The notes under the pieces are model-generated. The model made no database searches, was not told where the DNA came from, and worked only from the letters and a program-made list of their open reading frames with translations. From positions 31,470 through 95,469 of the forward strand of contig JALHMQ010000017.1 in NCBI GenBank assembly GCA_022843955.1: 64,000 nt of DNA, in the 5' to 3' direction. The translations under genes and the position numbers were made by a program. Shown here piece by piece: positions 1 through 14,065 of this stretch. Every line of letters begins with the position of its first letter. The first letter of the stretch is position 1. Source of the stretch: Burkholderiaceae bacterium. GTDB lineage: Bacteria; Pseudomonadota; Gammaproteobacteria; Burkholderiales; Burkholderiaceae_F.

Positions 1-119
1 CATCAACCCAGGGCGGCGGCGGCGCCGCCGCTGGGCGGTTCGGGAACGGTGCTTCAGCGTGGGAGGGTGGATCGACCCATCAGGTATTCGTCAACCGCAC
101 GGGCGCATTGGCGACCTTC
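1..119. repeat. Direct repeat copy 1 (duplicated gltD 3' end)
   Basis: These 119 bases are repeated without any difference at 150-268, an offset of 149 bp. On the minus strand the unit holds the last 21 codons and stop of gltD plus 53 bp downstream, so this copy is an orphan gltD tail lying beyond the real gene end. The unit includes a GC-only palindrome. The window begins here, so more copies may lie outside. It could be a real tandem duplication or an assembly artefact. Confidence 0.9.
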
Positions 120-149
120 GCGCAATGCACGCGGCCGCGTGCGTTCCAC

Positions 150-268
150 CATCAACCCAGGGCGGCGGCGGCGCCGCCGCTGGGCGGTTCGGGAACGGTG
201 CTTCAGCGTGGGAGGGTGGATCGACCCATCAGGTATTCGTCAACCGCACGGGCGCATTGGCGACCTTC
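150..268. repeat. Direct repeat copy 2 (authentic gltD 3' end)
   Basis: This is the second copy of the 119-bp unit. It contains the true last codons of gltD, whose stop is at 203-205, and the downstream GC palindrome at about 165-180. The 30 bp between the copies (120-149) carry a separate perfect palindrome, gcacgcggccgcgtgc, at 127-142. Neither palindrome is followed by a U-tract in the gltD direction, so they do not look like classical intrinsic terminators. Confidence 0.9.
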
Positions 269-1711
269 CCGAATCGCCCAGACGACCAAGCTCTGACCGC
301 GCCGCATATCGCCCGCCGCGAACACCTTGTCGACGTTGGTCCGGTAGCAGCCGTCGCCATCGGTGGTCGCGCGCGCGTTACCGCGCATGTCCTTGTCGAC
401 GCCGAAGCCCTCCAGCACGGCACCGATCGGCGAGACGAAACCCATCGCAAACAGCACGAGGTCGGCCGGCACCTCGAACTCGGAGCCGGCCACTTCGACC
501 ATCTTCATCTGGCCCGTCATCGGATCCTTCTGCCACTCCACGCGCGCGGCGGTGAGCGACTTGACGTTGCCGCTTTTTCCACCCTCAGCGTCGCCGTTGA
601 AACGCTTGGTGGTCACCGCCCAGTCACGCGCCACGCCCTCTTCATGTGACGACGAGGTGCGCAGCTTGACCGGCCAGTATGGCCAGGTCAGCTCCTTGTT
701 CTCGCTCGCCGGCGGCTGCGGCAGCAGCTCCCACTGCGTGACGCTCTTGGCGCCGTGGCGATTGCTGGTGCCGACGCAGTCCGATCCGGTATCGCCGCCG
801 CCGATCACCACGACGTGCTTGCCGGTGGCCATGATCTGCCCGGATACCGTGTCGCCTGCCACCACCTTGTTCTGCAGCGGCAGGAAGTCCATCGCGAAGT
901 GCACGCCATTCAACTGGCGGCCAGGAACGGGCAGATCGCGCGGCTGCTCGGCGCCGCCCGTCAGCAGCACGGCATCGAACTCGGCCAGCAGCGCCTGCGG
1001 CTCGACCGTCTGCGTGGCCCAGTTGGTGACCCCGCCCGCTTGACCACTCAGCGGCTTGGACGCCACCAGCACGCCGGTACGGAACGTGATGCCCTCGGCC
1101 CGCATCTGCGTCACACGGCGGTCGATGTGCGACTTCTCCATCTTGAAGTCGGGAATGCCATAACGCAGCAGGCCGCCGACGCGATCGTTCTTCTCGAACA
1201 CCGTGACGTCGTGGCCGGCGCGCGCCAGCTGCTGCGCCGCGGCCATGCCGGCCGGACCGCTGCCGACGACCGCCACCTTCTTGCCCGTCTTCGCCTTGGG
1301 CGGCTGCGGCACGACCCAGCCTTCTTCCCAGCCCTTGTCGATGATCTTGTGCTCGATCGACTTGATGCCGACCGGATCATTGTTGATGTTCAGCGTGCAC
1401 GCGGCCTCGCACGGCGCTGGGCAGACACGGCCGGTGAACTCGGGAAAGTTGTTGGTGCTGTGCAGGACGTCGAGCGCGTTCTTCCAGTCCTGCCGGAAGA
1501 CGAGGTCGTTGAAGTCCGGAATGATGTTGTTGACCGGGCAGCCGCTGTTGCAGAAGGGAATACCGCAGTCCATGCAGCGCGCGCCCTGGATGCTGGCCTG
1601 CTCGTCGCTCAGGTGGACGACGAACTCCTTCCAATGCTTCTTGCGCGCCTCGGGTGCCTCGGCGGCTTCTTCCAGCCGTGTGTATTCGAGAAAGCCGGTT
1701 ACCTTGCCCAT
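203..1711 (-). CDS. gltD: Glutamate synthase [NADPH] small (beta) subunit
   Basis: The 502-residue product passes electrons from NADPH to GltB for the conversion of glutamine and 2-oxoglutarate into two glutamates in the cytoplasm. The N-terminal cysteine clusters that coordinate 4Fe-4S centres are visible at C46/C49/C54/C58 and C97/C101/C105. A FAD-binding GSGPAG lies near residue 150 and an NADPH-binding GGGDTG near 304. The C-terminal [20 protein letters not shown] motif is typical of the family. I chose the ATG of [10 protein letters not shown]; an open frame extends 49 codons further but that stretch is unlike GltD. The gene lies 28 nt after a small membrane-protein gene that separates it from gltB. 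Its last 21 codons are duplicated downstream. Confidence 0.96.
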   Translation of the reverse strand: MGKVTGFLEYTRLEEAAEAPEARKKHWKEFVVHLSDEQASIQGARCMDCGIPFCNSGCPVNNIIPDFNDLVFRQDWKNALDVLHSTNNFPEFTGRVCPAPCEAACTLNINNDPVGIKSIEHKIIDKGWEEGWVVPQPPKAKTGKKVAVVGSGPAGMAAAQQLARAGHDVTVFEKNDRVGGLLRYGIPDFKMEKSHIDRRVTQMRAEGITFRTGVLVASKPLSGQAGGVTNWATQTVEPQALLAEFDAVLLTGGAEQPRDLPVPGRQLNGVHFAMDFLPLQNKVVAGDTVSGQIMATGKHVVVIGGGDTGSDCVGTSNRHGAKSVTQWELLPQPPASENKELTWPYWPVKLRTSSSHEEGVARDWAVTTKRFNGDAEGGKSGNVKSLTAARVEWQKDPMTGQMKMVEVAGSEFEVPADLVLFAMGFVSPIGAVLEGFGVDKDMRGNARATTDGDGCYRTNVDKVFAAGDMRRGQSLVVWAIREGRQCARAVDEYLMGRSTLPR

Positions 1712-1739
1712 CGCTATCGCCCACCCATCGGTTTGATTG

Positions 1740-2123
1740 TCATTCGCGGGACCGCGAGGTCCGACGCAGGTACTCGCCCAGCCCCGGCTGCGGCGGCGTG
1801 CGCGGCCGCCGCCACCACGCCAGCAGCAGCCAGGCGTTGATCTGCACGCCGATCGCAATTGCCAGCATCACCACGCTGCCCAGCCACACGTCGAGCGGCG
1901 GCGCCAGCATCAGCGGGTGCAGCGCCATGTACAGCGGCGACGACAGCACGGCCAGCACCATCAGCACGACCACGATCCATGGCAAGGCCAGCACACACAA
2001 CGCGGCCGACAGACTCGTTCCGACCATCTCGCCGCGCGTGGCCACCAGCAATGTCGCAAGTGCAACGCCCAACGGGAGCACCGCCCACTGCGATGACCGC
2101 GCGATGCGCTGCTGCGGTGTCAT
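1740..2123 (-). CDS. Small membrane protein of unknown function between gltB and gltD
   Basis: The product is 127 residues with three clearly hydrophobic stretches at about 14-29, 38-66 and 79-104. It ends in a basic tail (RRPRTPPQP...RRTSRSRE). I do not recognise a family. The ATG start is supported by a GGGAG Shine-Dalgarno 8 nt upstream; an in-frame GTG three codons earlier has no room for a ribosome site. Gaps are 24 nt from the gltB stop and 28 nt to gltD, so it is probably co-transcribed with both. gltB and gltD usually adjoin, which makes this insertion notable. A link to ammonium or glutamate physiology is only inferred from position. Confidence 0.7.
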   Translation of the reverse strand: MTPQQRIARSSQWAVLPLGVALATLLVATRGEMVGTSLSAALCVLALPWIVVVLMVLAVLSSPLYMALHPLMLAPPLDVWLGSVVMLAIAIGVQINAWLLLAWWRRPRTPPQPGLGEYLRRTSRSRE

Positions 2124-2147
2124 GGCGATCACTCCCGTGTTGCGCCG

Positions 2148-6902
<4,755 letters not shown>

Positions 6903-6925
6903 CGACCCCTCCGCTCTGATTGGCG

Positions 6926-6954
6926 AATGTAATGCGATGCACAAACCGCCTCAA
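6926..6954 (-). promoter_or_regulatory. Candidate sigma-70 promoter of gltB
   Basis: On the minus strand TTGAGG (6949-6954) and TACATT (6926-6931) are separated by 17 bp, and each matches 4 of 6 consensus bases. Transcription would begin near 6919, giving a leader of about 17 nt before the gltB start. The -35 element lies only 12 bp from the outer repeat of the RAYT element, so that insertion stopped just short of it. Confidence 0.4.
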
Positions 6955-6965
6955 CCACAAAAAAC

Positions 6966-7747
6966 GGGGTCAGATTCAATTTAATCGCGGGTCATCCAAC
7001 CACCGGATTAATCGGGGCCAGATTGATCTGAGCGAGACTTTGCTGGGCGGCCAGGTCGCCTCGGCAGCACGCGGCGATTGCAATCTTCTTGCACCGATTG
7101 GGCGAACGCCGGCCGCCCCACCACCCATCCGCCCTGGATCGAGGCACGGAAGGTTTCAGTGTCATCTTCCGCGCTGGCGGTGTCGAACAGTCGCCGATAA
7201 GCCGCCTGCCGCTCGAAAGGCGTATTGCCCAGCGACCAGATCAGCGGATGTTCGGCGATCAGGGGTTCGGGCCGCAGGCCGATATGGTGCGCGTAGCTGG
7301 ACCAGCGATACTCGGCCGGGTCTGCCACCAAGCCGGCCCGAACCGGGTTCATCTCGATATAGCGTGAGCAGGCGAAGAGGTAGTGCTCGCTTTCAACGAT
7401 GCACGCGCGATAGCGCCCCTCCCAGAGCGTGCCGCTGCGGGCATGCCGGCGGTTGAACCCCATGACGTAGCGTCGGCCCAGCGCCTGCATCAAGCGGCCC
7501 AGCGCCAGCGGCTCGGTCGGCGTCAGCAGCAGATGAACGTGATTCGGCATGAGAACGTACGCGTGCACCGCCGCGCTCATGCCCACGGACAACTCCGTCA
7601 ACAGCGATAGATACCGTTCGCAGTCGGCTGCGTCGCGAAAGACCTCCTGTCGATTGTTCCCGCGTTGGACGACGTGATGCGGGTATCCGGGCGCGTCAAG
7701 ACGCGGCTGCCGAGCCATGCGAACTCGCTGGGGAACGAACCTGACCC
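6966..7747. mobile_element. RAYT-type transposase unit with short inverted ends
   Basis: A REP-associated transposase gene is flanked by gggtcagattc at 6967-6977 and its near reverse complement gaacctgaccc at 7737-7747 (10 of 11 bases match). A second imperfect copy of the left end, aatcggggccagattgatct, lies at about 7011-7030 next to the transposase stop. GGGTCAG-type flanks are common around this class of single-copy domesticated transposase. The unit sits between the stop of dgt and the promoter of gltB. Confidence 0.65.
7008..7718 (-). CDS. REP-associated tyrosine transposase (Y1/HUH family)
   Basis: The product is 236 residues and belongs to the Y1 transposase family related to IS200/IS605 TnpA. 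The HUH motif is H60-V-H62 in YVLMPNHVHLLL. The likely catalytic tyrosine is Y120 in SRYIEMNPVRAGLV, a segment typical of RAYTs. The N-terminus MARQPRLDAPGYPHHVVQRG is also characteristic. Such enzymes cleave and move REP hairpins and usually persist as single chromosomal copies. The C-terminal 40 residues are rich in R, P and S and probably unstructured. The reading frame is intact. It interrupts the otherwise minus-strand aroKB-dgt-gltBD series without breaking a gene. Confidence 0.9.
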   Translation of the reverse strand: MARQPRLDAPGYPHHVVQRGNNRQEVFRDAADCERYLSLLTELSVGMSAAVHAYVLMPNHVHLLLTPTEPLALGRLMQALGRRYVMGFNRRHARSGTLWEGRYRACIVESEHYLFACSRYIEMNPVRAGLVADPAEYRWSSYAHHIGLRPEPLIAEHPLIWSLGNTPFERQAAYRRLFDTASAEDDTETFRASIQGGWVVGRPAFAQSVQEDCNRRVLPRRPGRPAKSRSDQSGPD

Positions 7748-7757
7748 TGATTCTCGG

Positions 7758-8885
7758 TCAGGACTCGCCAATCGCAAACAGGCGCCGATGTTCCTTGATG
7801 GCGTAACGATCGGTCATGCCGGCCACATAGTCCGCGATCCCGCGTGGGGCGTGGGCGGTGACACGCGCCTGGTGGTCAAGGGGCAACAGGCGCGGTTCGT
7901 CCAGGAATGCGCGAAACAAGTCGGCAACGATGCGCCGTGCCTTGGCGGTCATGCGCATCACCTGATAGTGCCGGTACAGATTTTGGTGGAGAAATCGCTT
8001 CAGGTCGTCGGCCTCGGCACGCAACGCAGGGCTGAAGCCAACCAGGACCGGCGCGCGGCGCACGTCTTCGATGCTCGCGACTGCAGCGTCCGCAATGCGG
8101 CGCGACGTCTCCGCCTGCAGGTCGGTGACCAGTGTGTTGATCATTCGACGCACGGTCTCGTGCGTGAGGCGGCGCTCGGGCAGCTCCGGATACTCGGTCT
8201 CGACCGATCGGGCGTGTCGGGCGAACAGGGGTACGTCAGCAAGTTGACGCAGCGTCAGCAACCCCGAGCGCAGGCCGTCATCGATGTCGTGATTGTTGTA
8301 GGCAATCTCGTCGGCGAGGTTGGCCAACTGCGCCTCGATCGACGGCTGCTGACGCTGGATGAAACGCGCGCCGACATCGCCCAGCTTGCGCGCGTTCTCC
8401 AACGAACAGTGCTTGAGGATGCCCTCGCGTGTCTCGAAACACAGGTTGAGACCATCGAACGCGGCATACCGTTCTTCCAGCTCGTCGACGACCCGCAGCG
8501 ACTGCAGGTTGTGCTCGAACCCGCCGTGTTCGCGCATGCACTCGTTCAACGCGTCCTGGCCGGCATGGCCGAACGGCGTATGGCCCAGGTCGTGCGCCAG
8601 TGAGATCGCTTCGGTCAGATCCTCGTTGAGGCGAAGACTGCGCGCCACCGAGCGCGCAATCTGCGCAACTTCCAGCGAGTGGGTAAGGCGCGTGCGAAAC
8701 AGATCGCCTTCGTGATTGACGAAGACCTGGGTCTTGTACTCGAGCCGGCGAAACGCGGCGGAGTGAACAATGCGGTCACGATCGCGCTGGAACGGACTGC
8801 GTGAAGTGGCCTCGGGCTCGGCGTGCTGCCGGCCGCGCGACCGCGCTTCCTGCGCGGCGTAGGGGGCAAGATCGGCGCGCACCAC
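7758..8885 (-). CDS. dgt: Deoxyguanosinetriphosphate triphosphohydrolase-like protein (HD domain)
   Basis: About 375 residues with an HD-type metal phosphohydrolase core: H69 in [14 protein letters not shown] and H98-D99 in [15 protein letters not shown]. The family hydrolyses dNTPs to deoxynucleosides and triphosphate. The N-terminal [24 protein letters not shown] block is diagnostic of the dNTPase group. The start is a GTG overlapping the aroB stop by one base (TAGTG); the next codon is also GTG, so the start could be one codon later. The longer open frame upstream is aroB in another frame. The gene closes the aroK-aroB-dgt group. Confidence 0.92.
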   Translation of the reverse strand: MVRADLAPYAAQEARSRGRQHAEPEATSRSPFQRDRDRIVHSAAFRRLEYKTQVFVNHEGDLFRTRLTHSLEVAQIARSVARSLRLNEDLTEAISLAHDLGHTPFGHAGQDALNECMREHGGFEHNLQSLRVVDELEERYAAFDGLNLCFETREGILKHCSLENARKLGDVGARFIQRQQPSIEAQLANLADEIAYNNHDIDDGLRSGLLTLRQLADVPLFARHARSVETEYPELPERRLTHETVRRMINTLVTDLQAETSRRIADAAVASIEDVRRAPVLVGFSPALRAEADDLKRFLHQNLYRHYQVMRMTAKARRIVADLFRAFLDEPRLLPLDHQARVTAHAPRGIADYVAGMTDRYAIKEHRRLFAIGES

Positions 8886-9964
8886 TAGCAGTACCCGCCA
8901 GCGCTCAAGGTGGCATCGAGTGCATCGGCTGGGACGGTGCGCTGGATCGCTTTGCCGATGCGCTCCAGCAGGATGAAACGGATCTTGCCGCCTTCGGCTT
9001 TCTTGTCGCCCGCCATGGCGTGCAGTGCGTCCTGCCGGGACAGCCCCGGGATGCGCACCGGAAGATTCGCGCGCTTGACGGCGTCCCGGACGCGGTCGAC
9101 ATCCGAGGCAGCCAGCAAGCCAAGCCGCTGCGACAGGTCCGCCGCCAGGCACAAACCACAGCCGACCGCCTCGCCGTGCAACCAGTGTCCGTAGCCTGCC
9201 AGCGACTCGATCGCATGGCCGAAAGTGTGGCCGAGATTGAGCAGCGCCCGCTCGCCGGATTCCTTCTCGTCACGGCCGACCACGCCCGCCTTGATCTCGC
9301 ATGAGCGCGCGACCGCATGCGCCATCGCCTGCGCGTCACATGCCAGCAGCAGCGGAAGGTTGTTTTCGACCTCGGCGAAGTAGTCAGCATCGGCCAATAG
9401 CCCATGCTTGAGGACCTCCGCCAACCCGGCCGACAGCTCGCGCGGCGGCAGGCTGCGCAGCACGTCGGCATCGGCCACCACGAGCGAAGGCTGGTGGAAA
9501 GCACCGATCAGGTTCTTGCCGTGCCGGTGATTGACGCCCGTCTTGCCGCCAACAGACGAATCAACCTGCGCGAGCAACGTTGTCGGCACCTGCACGAAGC
9601 GTATCCCGCGCATGAAAATGCTGGCGGCGAACCCGGCAATGTCGCCGACCACGCCGCCGCCGACCACCACCACGATCGATCGCCGATCGGCGCGATGCGC
9701 GACAAGGGCATCGAGCACATTCTCGACAGCCGTCATCGTCTTGCCGGTCTCGCCCTCGCCCAGCGTAAACATCGCGGTCGGCGCGACCTTCTCAAGCGCC
9801 GCGGCGACCGCCGTGCCATACAGGGGCGCGACATTGCGATCGGTGACAACGAGCAAACGCGTAGGAGCCAGTGGTGCCAGGAGCTGCGGCAGTGCCGCCA
9901 GCAGGTCTGCTCCGATCAGGATCTCGTATGAACCACCGGGGGCAGAGACTCGAACGCGTCGCAT
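8885..9964 (-). CDS. aroB: 3-dehydroquinate synthase
   Basis: The 359-residue enzyme converts DAHP to 3-dehydroquinate, the second step of the shikimate pathway. The NAD-binding region reads [18 protein letters not shown], followed by [19 protein letters not shown], which contacts substrate. Zinc ligands fit the glutamate of GLAEVLKHG and the histidines of [10 protein letters not shown]. The ATG of [11 protein letters not shown] is preferred; an alternative in-frame start 14 codons upstream gives an untypical N-terminus. It lies 55 nt after aroK and overlaps dgt by one base, consistent with one operon. Confidence 0.96.
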   Translation of the reverse strand: MRRVRVSAPGGSYEILIGADLLAALPQLLAPLAPTRLLVVTDRNVAPLYGTAVAAALEKVAPTAMFTLGEGETGKTMTAVENVLDALVAHRADRRSIVVVVGGGVVGDIAGFAASIFMRGIRFVQVPTTLLAQVDSSVGGKTGVNHRHGKNLIGAFHQPSLVVADADVLRSLPPRELSAGLAEVLKHGLLADADYFAEVENNLPLLLACDAQAMAHAVARSCEIKAGVVGRDEKESGERALLNLGHTFGHAIESLAGYGHWLHGEAVGCGLCLAADLSQRLGLLAASDVDRVRDAVKRANLPVRIPGLSRQDALHAMAGDKKAEGGKIRFILLERIGKAIQRTVPADALDATLSAGGYC

Positions 9965-10019
9965 GCCATCGATTCTATGCGGACAGCAGTGCGCCGCGCT
10001 CGGCAACGCGCGCGAAGCG

Positions 10020-10598
10020 CTAAGCCCGGTCGATCCAGGCCTTCACGCGCGGGTCATCGAGGATGCGCTTCACCAGGCGCCGCGGGTTCGCAGAGGGCGA
10101 CGGGAAGCTCAGATGCGCTGCCTGCAGGTAGAGCGGTTCGCGCTCGCGAAGCAGTTCGACGATCCGCGCGCGAGGATCTGCAGTTTGGAGCAACGGTCGA
10201 TCGCGGTCGTTCGAGGTGCGGCGCGCGATCTCATCGGCGGTCGCTTGCAGGTAGATGACCAGTCCGCGCTCGTGCAATCGCCTGCGGTTGTCTTCGCAAA
10301 GCACCACGCCGCCGCCGGTGGCCAGCACTGCGCCGGCACGCCGCGACAGTTCATCGATCATCGCCGCTTCACGCTTGCGAAAACCGGCTTCGCCTTCCAG
10401 TTCGAAGATGGTGGAAATCGAGACACCGCTACGCGCCTCGATTTCCCGGTCTGCGTCGACGAACTCGCAGCCGAGGGCCCGCGCAAGCAGTCGACCAACC
10501 GTCGACTTGCCCGCCCCCATCATGCCGATGAGGATCAGAAGGCCTGCGGATGCCTCGGACGAGCCCGACTCCGGTGGCAAGCCCGGGGCGGGCGCCAT
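10020..10598 (-). CDS. aroK: Shikimate kinase I
   Basis: About 192 residues, phosphorylating shikimate at O3 with ATP in the pathway to chorismate. The P-loop is GMMGAGKST at residues 25-33. The shikimate-binding DADREIEARSGVSISTIFE and ATGGGVV motifs follow. The start is uncertain. I chose the ATG at 10598, 43 nt after pilQ, though no strong Shine-Dalgarno precedes it; the frame also opens at a TTG at 10661 inside pilQ. The first 18 or so residues are low complexity and precede the fold. It couples the pil operon to aroB-dgt. Confidence 0.93.
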   Translation of the reverse strand: MAPAPGLPPESGSSEASAGLLILIGMMGAGKSTVGRLLARALGCEFVDADREIEARSGVSISTIFELEGEAGFRKREAAMIDELSRRAGAVLATGGGVVLCEDNRRRLHERGLVIYLQATADEIARRTSNDRDRPLLQTADPRARIVELLREREPLYLQAAHLSFPSPSANPRRLVKRILDDPRVKAWIDRA

Positions 10599-10641
10599 GA
10601 CGGAACCGGGCTTGATTCGGCCGGAAGGGGCTGTGCCGCCG

Positions 10642-12831
10642 CTAGCGGACAGCCGCCGCAACGCGCTCGGAGACCACGCGCGGCGTAATGAAGATCAGCA
10701 GTTCCGAACGATCGTTGGTGCGCTGCCGATTGCGGAATAGGGCGCCAACGATCGGCACGTCACCCAACACGGGGACCTTGGTGATTGTGGTGCGCTCCAG
10801 TTGCTCGTAGATACCACCCAATACCACCGTGCCACCGTTTTCCACCAGCACCTGCGTCTGCACGTTCTTCGTGTCGATCGCCGGACCGGCCGCCGTGTCC
10901 TGACCGCGGCTGTCCTTGTTCACTCGCACGTCCAGGAAGATCGCGCCTTCGGGTGTGATCTGGGGCGTCACTTCGAGCTTCAGCGTCGCCTTACGGAACG
11001 AAATGCTGGTCGCGCCGCTGGAGGTTGCCTGCTGGTACGGGATCTCTGTGCCCTGCTCGATCGTTGCCTTCACCTTGTCGGCCGTGACGACACGTGGACT
11101 TGAGACGATCTTGCCGCGACCGTCGGCTTCCAGGGCCGAAACTTCCAGGTTGAGCAACGAACTCAGGCTGCTGTTTACCAGCGTAAGCGCGAAGTTTCCT
11201 GGCTGGAAGCCTCCAATGCTGCTGGCCGGCAGATTCACGAAGTTCACCGCAGACAGACCCACGCCCGACAGGGAGCCAGTGGCAGGCCCGATACCCGTGC
11301 CAGCGCCGCCTGTGCCGCCTGAACTCGACCCACTCGAAATGACGCCGGTTCCGCCACCGAAGGCAGAAGAGTTGGTGATACGCGCGACGCCGAAGCGGAC
11401 GCCCAAATTCTGGCTGAACGTGTCCGACGCTTCGACGATCCGTGCCTCGATCAACACCTGCGGCACCGGCACATCAATCCGCTGCAGCAGACGACGCACT
11501 TCCTCGAGGCGGGCCGTCGTATCCTGCACGAACAACTGATTGGTGCGCGGATCGACCACCACGCTGCCGCGCTTGGACAGCAGACGCTGCTTGTCGTCGG
11601 TCAGCAGCTTGCGGACGTCTTCGGCCTTCTGATAGTTGACGACGAAGTTCTCGGTACGCGTGGGTTCCAGATCGGCGAGCTGGTTACGCGCTTCGAGTTC
11701 CAGTTTTTCCTTGGTGGCCAGTTCCTCGCGCGGCGCAACGATCATCACGTTGCCGTTCTTGCGCATGTCCAGGCCCTTGCTCTGGAGAATGATGTCGAGC
11801 GCCTGATCCCACGGCACGTCTTTCAGGCGCAGCGTGATCGATCCCTGCACCGAATCGCTGGTGATGATGTTCAGGTTGGTGAAGTCGGCGATCACCTGCA
11901 GCAGTGACCGCACGTCGACATTCTGGAAGTTGAGTGACAGACGCTCGCCTTGGTAGCCCTGGCGCGTGCCCTGGAACAGGCGTGATGGGTCTTCCTTGAC
12001 CGGCTTGACCTCGACCACGAAGCGCGTGTCGCTCTGGTAGGCGTTCTGTTCCCACAGACCGCGCGGTTCGATTGTCACCCGCACGTTCGGACCCTGTTGC
12101 ACGGCGTTGACCATCGCCACCGGCGTGCCAAAGTCACTCACGTCGAGCCGCCGACGCAACGCATCGGGCAGCACGGTGTTGAGGAAGTCGACCACGATCT
12201 GCGCGCCCTGCTGGCGAATGTCGACGCTGGTGTTGGGATCGGACAGGTCGACGACGACACGCCCCTCCCCCTCACTGCCGCGACGGAAATCAACGGCGCG
12301 CAAAGAGCGCGGCCCTTCAGCAACTGCCTGACGTGCGGTCGGCGCCGGTGCAGTGGCGGGCGCGGTCGTGGCTGCGGTCTCTGCGCGGAACGACGTGTCG
12401 GCATTGGCGCCGAGCGCGACGGTGATCACGTTGCCGTCGACACTGATCGCGTGGGTGACGGGGCGCCGCAGGTTGAGCACCACCCGCGCGCGGCCTTGAG
12501 CCTGGACCACATTGACTGAGCGCAGGTCGCCCTGGTTCACGTCGACCAGGTTGCGCCCGAGATTATTGGTGGTCTGCGGCAGGTCGATCGCGATTCGCGC
12601 GGGATTCGCCACCGAAAAGCTGGGTGGCACGCTACCCGCCGCACCCTTGAGCTGGATCGTCAGGACCGTATTGGTGCCAGTCTGCGCAGCATCGATCCGC
12701 TCGATGCTGTTGCCGGCCTCGCTCGCTCCGGTAGCCGCCTGGGCCAGCGCCGCAGCGGGCAACGTCAACAGTAGCGCCGGAGCGCAAGCCACCACCGCGA
12801 CTGCGGCCACATACTTCCACGCTGACTTCAT
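10642..12831 (-). CDS. pilQ: Type IV pilus secretin PilQ
   Basis: The 729-residue outer-membrane secretin forms the channel through which the pilus fibre emerges. A signal peptide ends near ALAQA (residue 31). Two AMIN-like beta domains occupy roughly residues 40-290. A secretin N domain follows (LNFQNVDVRSLLQVIADFTNLNIITSDSVQG) and then the multimerising secretin domain, opening with VPVPQVLIEARIVEAS. A Gly/Ser-rich insert near residue 500 is common in the beta-barrel gate region. Its ATG overlaps the pilP stop (ATGA). It ends pilMNOPQ and reads on into aroK. Confidence 0.97.
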   Translation of the reverse strand: MKSAWKYVAAVAVVACAPALLLTLPAAALAQAATGASEAGNSIERIDAAQTGTNTVLTIQLKGAAGSVPPSFSVANPARIAIDLPQTTNNLGRNLVDVNQGDLRSVNVVQAQGRARVVLNLRRPVTHAISVDGNVITVALGANADTSFRAETAATTAPATAPAPTARQAVAEGPRSLRAVDFRRGSEGEGRVVVDLSDPNTSVDIRQQGAQIVVDFLNTVLPDALRRRLDVSDFGTPVAMVNAVQQGPNVRVTIEPRGLWEQNAYQSDTRFVVEVKPVKEDPSRLFQGTRQGYQGERLSLNFQNVDVRSLLQVIADFTNLNIITSDSVQGSITLRLKDVPWDQALDIILQSKGLDMRKNGNVMIVAPREELATKEKLELEARNQLADLEPTRTENFVVNYQKAEDVRKLLTDDKQRLLSKRGSVVVDPRTNQLFVQDTTARLEEVRRLLQRIDVPVPQVLIEARIVEASDTFSQNLGVRFGVARITNSSAFGGGTGVISSGSSSGGTGGAGTGIGPATGSLSGVGLSAVNFVNLPASSIGGFQPGNFALTLVNSSLSSLLNLEVSALEADGRGKIVSSPRVVTADKVKATIEQGTEIPYQQATSSGATSISFRKATLKLEVTPQITPEGAIFLDVRVNKDSRGQDTAAGPAIDTKNVQTQVLVENGGTVVLGGIYEQLERTTITKVPVLGDVPIVGALFRNRQRTNDRSELLIFITPRVVSERVAAAVR

Positions 12832-13388
12832 CGCTTGCTCCCTTGCTGACGTGCCGGCCCTTCCTGCAGTTCAAGACGTGCAGGTCGTTCGACCCACTCG
12901 CCGGCGGCGTCCTGCACGATTTCCTTCAACTGCAGCTCCGTTTCGGAGATGCGCGTGATCAGGCCAAAGTTCTGGCCAACGTAATTGCCGACTCGCACCA
13001 TGTGCGTCGAGCCGTTGCTTTCAAGAAGCGCGACGTTCGACCCGGACTGTCGCATCATCCCGACCATCCGCACCTGGTCGAGCGGAAAGCCCTCGAGCGT
13101 CTCACGCCGGCGATCAAGATCCGGCTTGATGTTGGATGCTGATGCGCGCGCCTGCTGCTGGCGGGCGACCGCCATGACGATCTTTTGGCCGTCGAAAGGA
13201 TCGACCTGGGCCTTGCTGTCGTAGGCCTGCGGCGTGAATTCCTTGGGCTCGGGGACCGGCTGCACGTTCGGCTTGAGGTTCTGCCGGGTGTCGTTCATCC
13301 ACTGCTGGATCTCGGTCTGGCTTGACCAGCCGCAGCCAGCCAAGGCAGCAAGGAGTCCGAGCGCGGTCATGCATCGAATCAGGTTCAT
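12828..13388 (-). CDS. pilP: Type IV pilus inner-membrane lipoprotein PilP
   Basis: The 186-residue product is a lipoprotein with lipobox LAALAGC (C19). PilP couples the PilMNO inner-membrane platform to the PilQ secretin. A proline-rich linker follows the lipidated cysteine (about residues 40-55). The C-terminal HR-type beta-sandwich contains FPLDQVRMVGMMRQSGSNVALLES and RVGNYVGQNFG, matching the family. It lies 9 nt after pilO and overlaps pilQ by 4 nt, which suggests translational coupling. Confidence 0.95.
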   Translation of the reverse strand: MNLIRCMTALGLLAALAGCGWSSQTEIQQWMNDTRQNLKPNVQPVPEPKEFTPQAYDSKAQVDPFDGQKIVMAVARQQQARASASNIKPDLDRRRETLEGFPLDQVRMVGMMRQSGSNVALLESNGSTHMVRVGNYVGQNFGLITRISETELQLKEIVQDAAGEWVERPARLELQEGPARQQGSKR

Positions 13389-13397
13389 GGCCGGCTC

Positions 13398-14042
13398 CTA
13401 CTTCTTCGCCTTGGCCGCCTGCTGCGCCTTGCGCTGCGCAGCGACTTCTTCGTCGTCGAGATAGCGGAAAGTCTTGGCCGTGGTGTCGAGCGTCAGCACC
13501 CCGTCCTTGGCGGTGATGATCGACAGGTTGTTGAGGGTGACGATCCGCGGCAAATTGGCGATGTCGCCGGTGAAGGCGCCAAGATCGTGATAGCGGCCAG
13601 AGATCTTCACCGCGATGGGCAATTCGGCGTAGTAGTCCTTGACATTCACCTGGCCCGGGCGGAACAACTCGAACTGCAGACCGCGACCGACGCCGGCCTG
13701 GTTAATGTCCGACAGCAGCGCATCCATCTCGGCCTTGCTAGGCAGCTGTTTCTCGAGCGTCAAGACGTACTGGCTGACCTGTTCCTTCTGGCGCCGCAAC
13801 TCGTCCAGGTTCACCGCCTGCTGCAGCTTCTGTTGGTATTGCGTCTTGAGATCCGCCTCCTGCTGGCGCAGGCCATCGAGCTCGTCGACCTGCGACTTCC
13901 ACACGGCAAACCAGCCGATCGCAGCGCAAGCCGCGATGATGAAGGCCCACAAGGTGACGCGCGGAAGCATCGGCCAGACGCCGACATTCTCAAGCGTGAG
14001 CCCCTTGAACTGCGACGCAATGTCGCGCGATGAACTGGCCAT
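13398..14042 (-). CDS. pilO: Type IV pilus assembly protein PilO
   Basis: The 214-residue inner-membrane protein has a short cytoplasmic N-terminus and one membrane segment at about residues 28-47 (VTLWAFIIAACAAIGWFAVW). A periplasmic coiled coil follows (about 50-100, rich in Q, L, K and E) and then a ferredoxin-like domain with ELPIAVKISGRYHDLGAFTGDIANLPRIV. PilO pairs with PilN in the alignment subcomplex. The C-terminus is basic (KAQQAAKAKK). It lies 23 nt after pilN and 9 nt before pilP. Confidence 0.95.
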   Translation of the reverse strand: MASSSRDIASQFKGLTLENVGVWPMLPRVTLWAFIIAACAAIGWFAVWKSQVDELDGLRQQEADLKTQYQQKLQQAVNLDELRRQKEQVSQYVLTLEKQLPSKAEMDALLSDINQAGVGRGLQFELFRPGQVNVKDYYAELPIAVKISGRYHDLGAFTGDIANLPRIVTLNNLSIITAKDGVLTLDTTAKTFRYLDDEEVAAQRKAQQAAKAKK

Positions 14043-14065
14043 GGGTCAGACTTCCCTCGAATCCA

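Noticed and set aside
1-149. CRISPR-like or insertion-sequence origin of the gltD repeat
   Set aside because: There are only two long copies with a gene tail inside them, no short regular repeats, no transposase and no inverted ends. Simple tandem duplication explains it.
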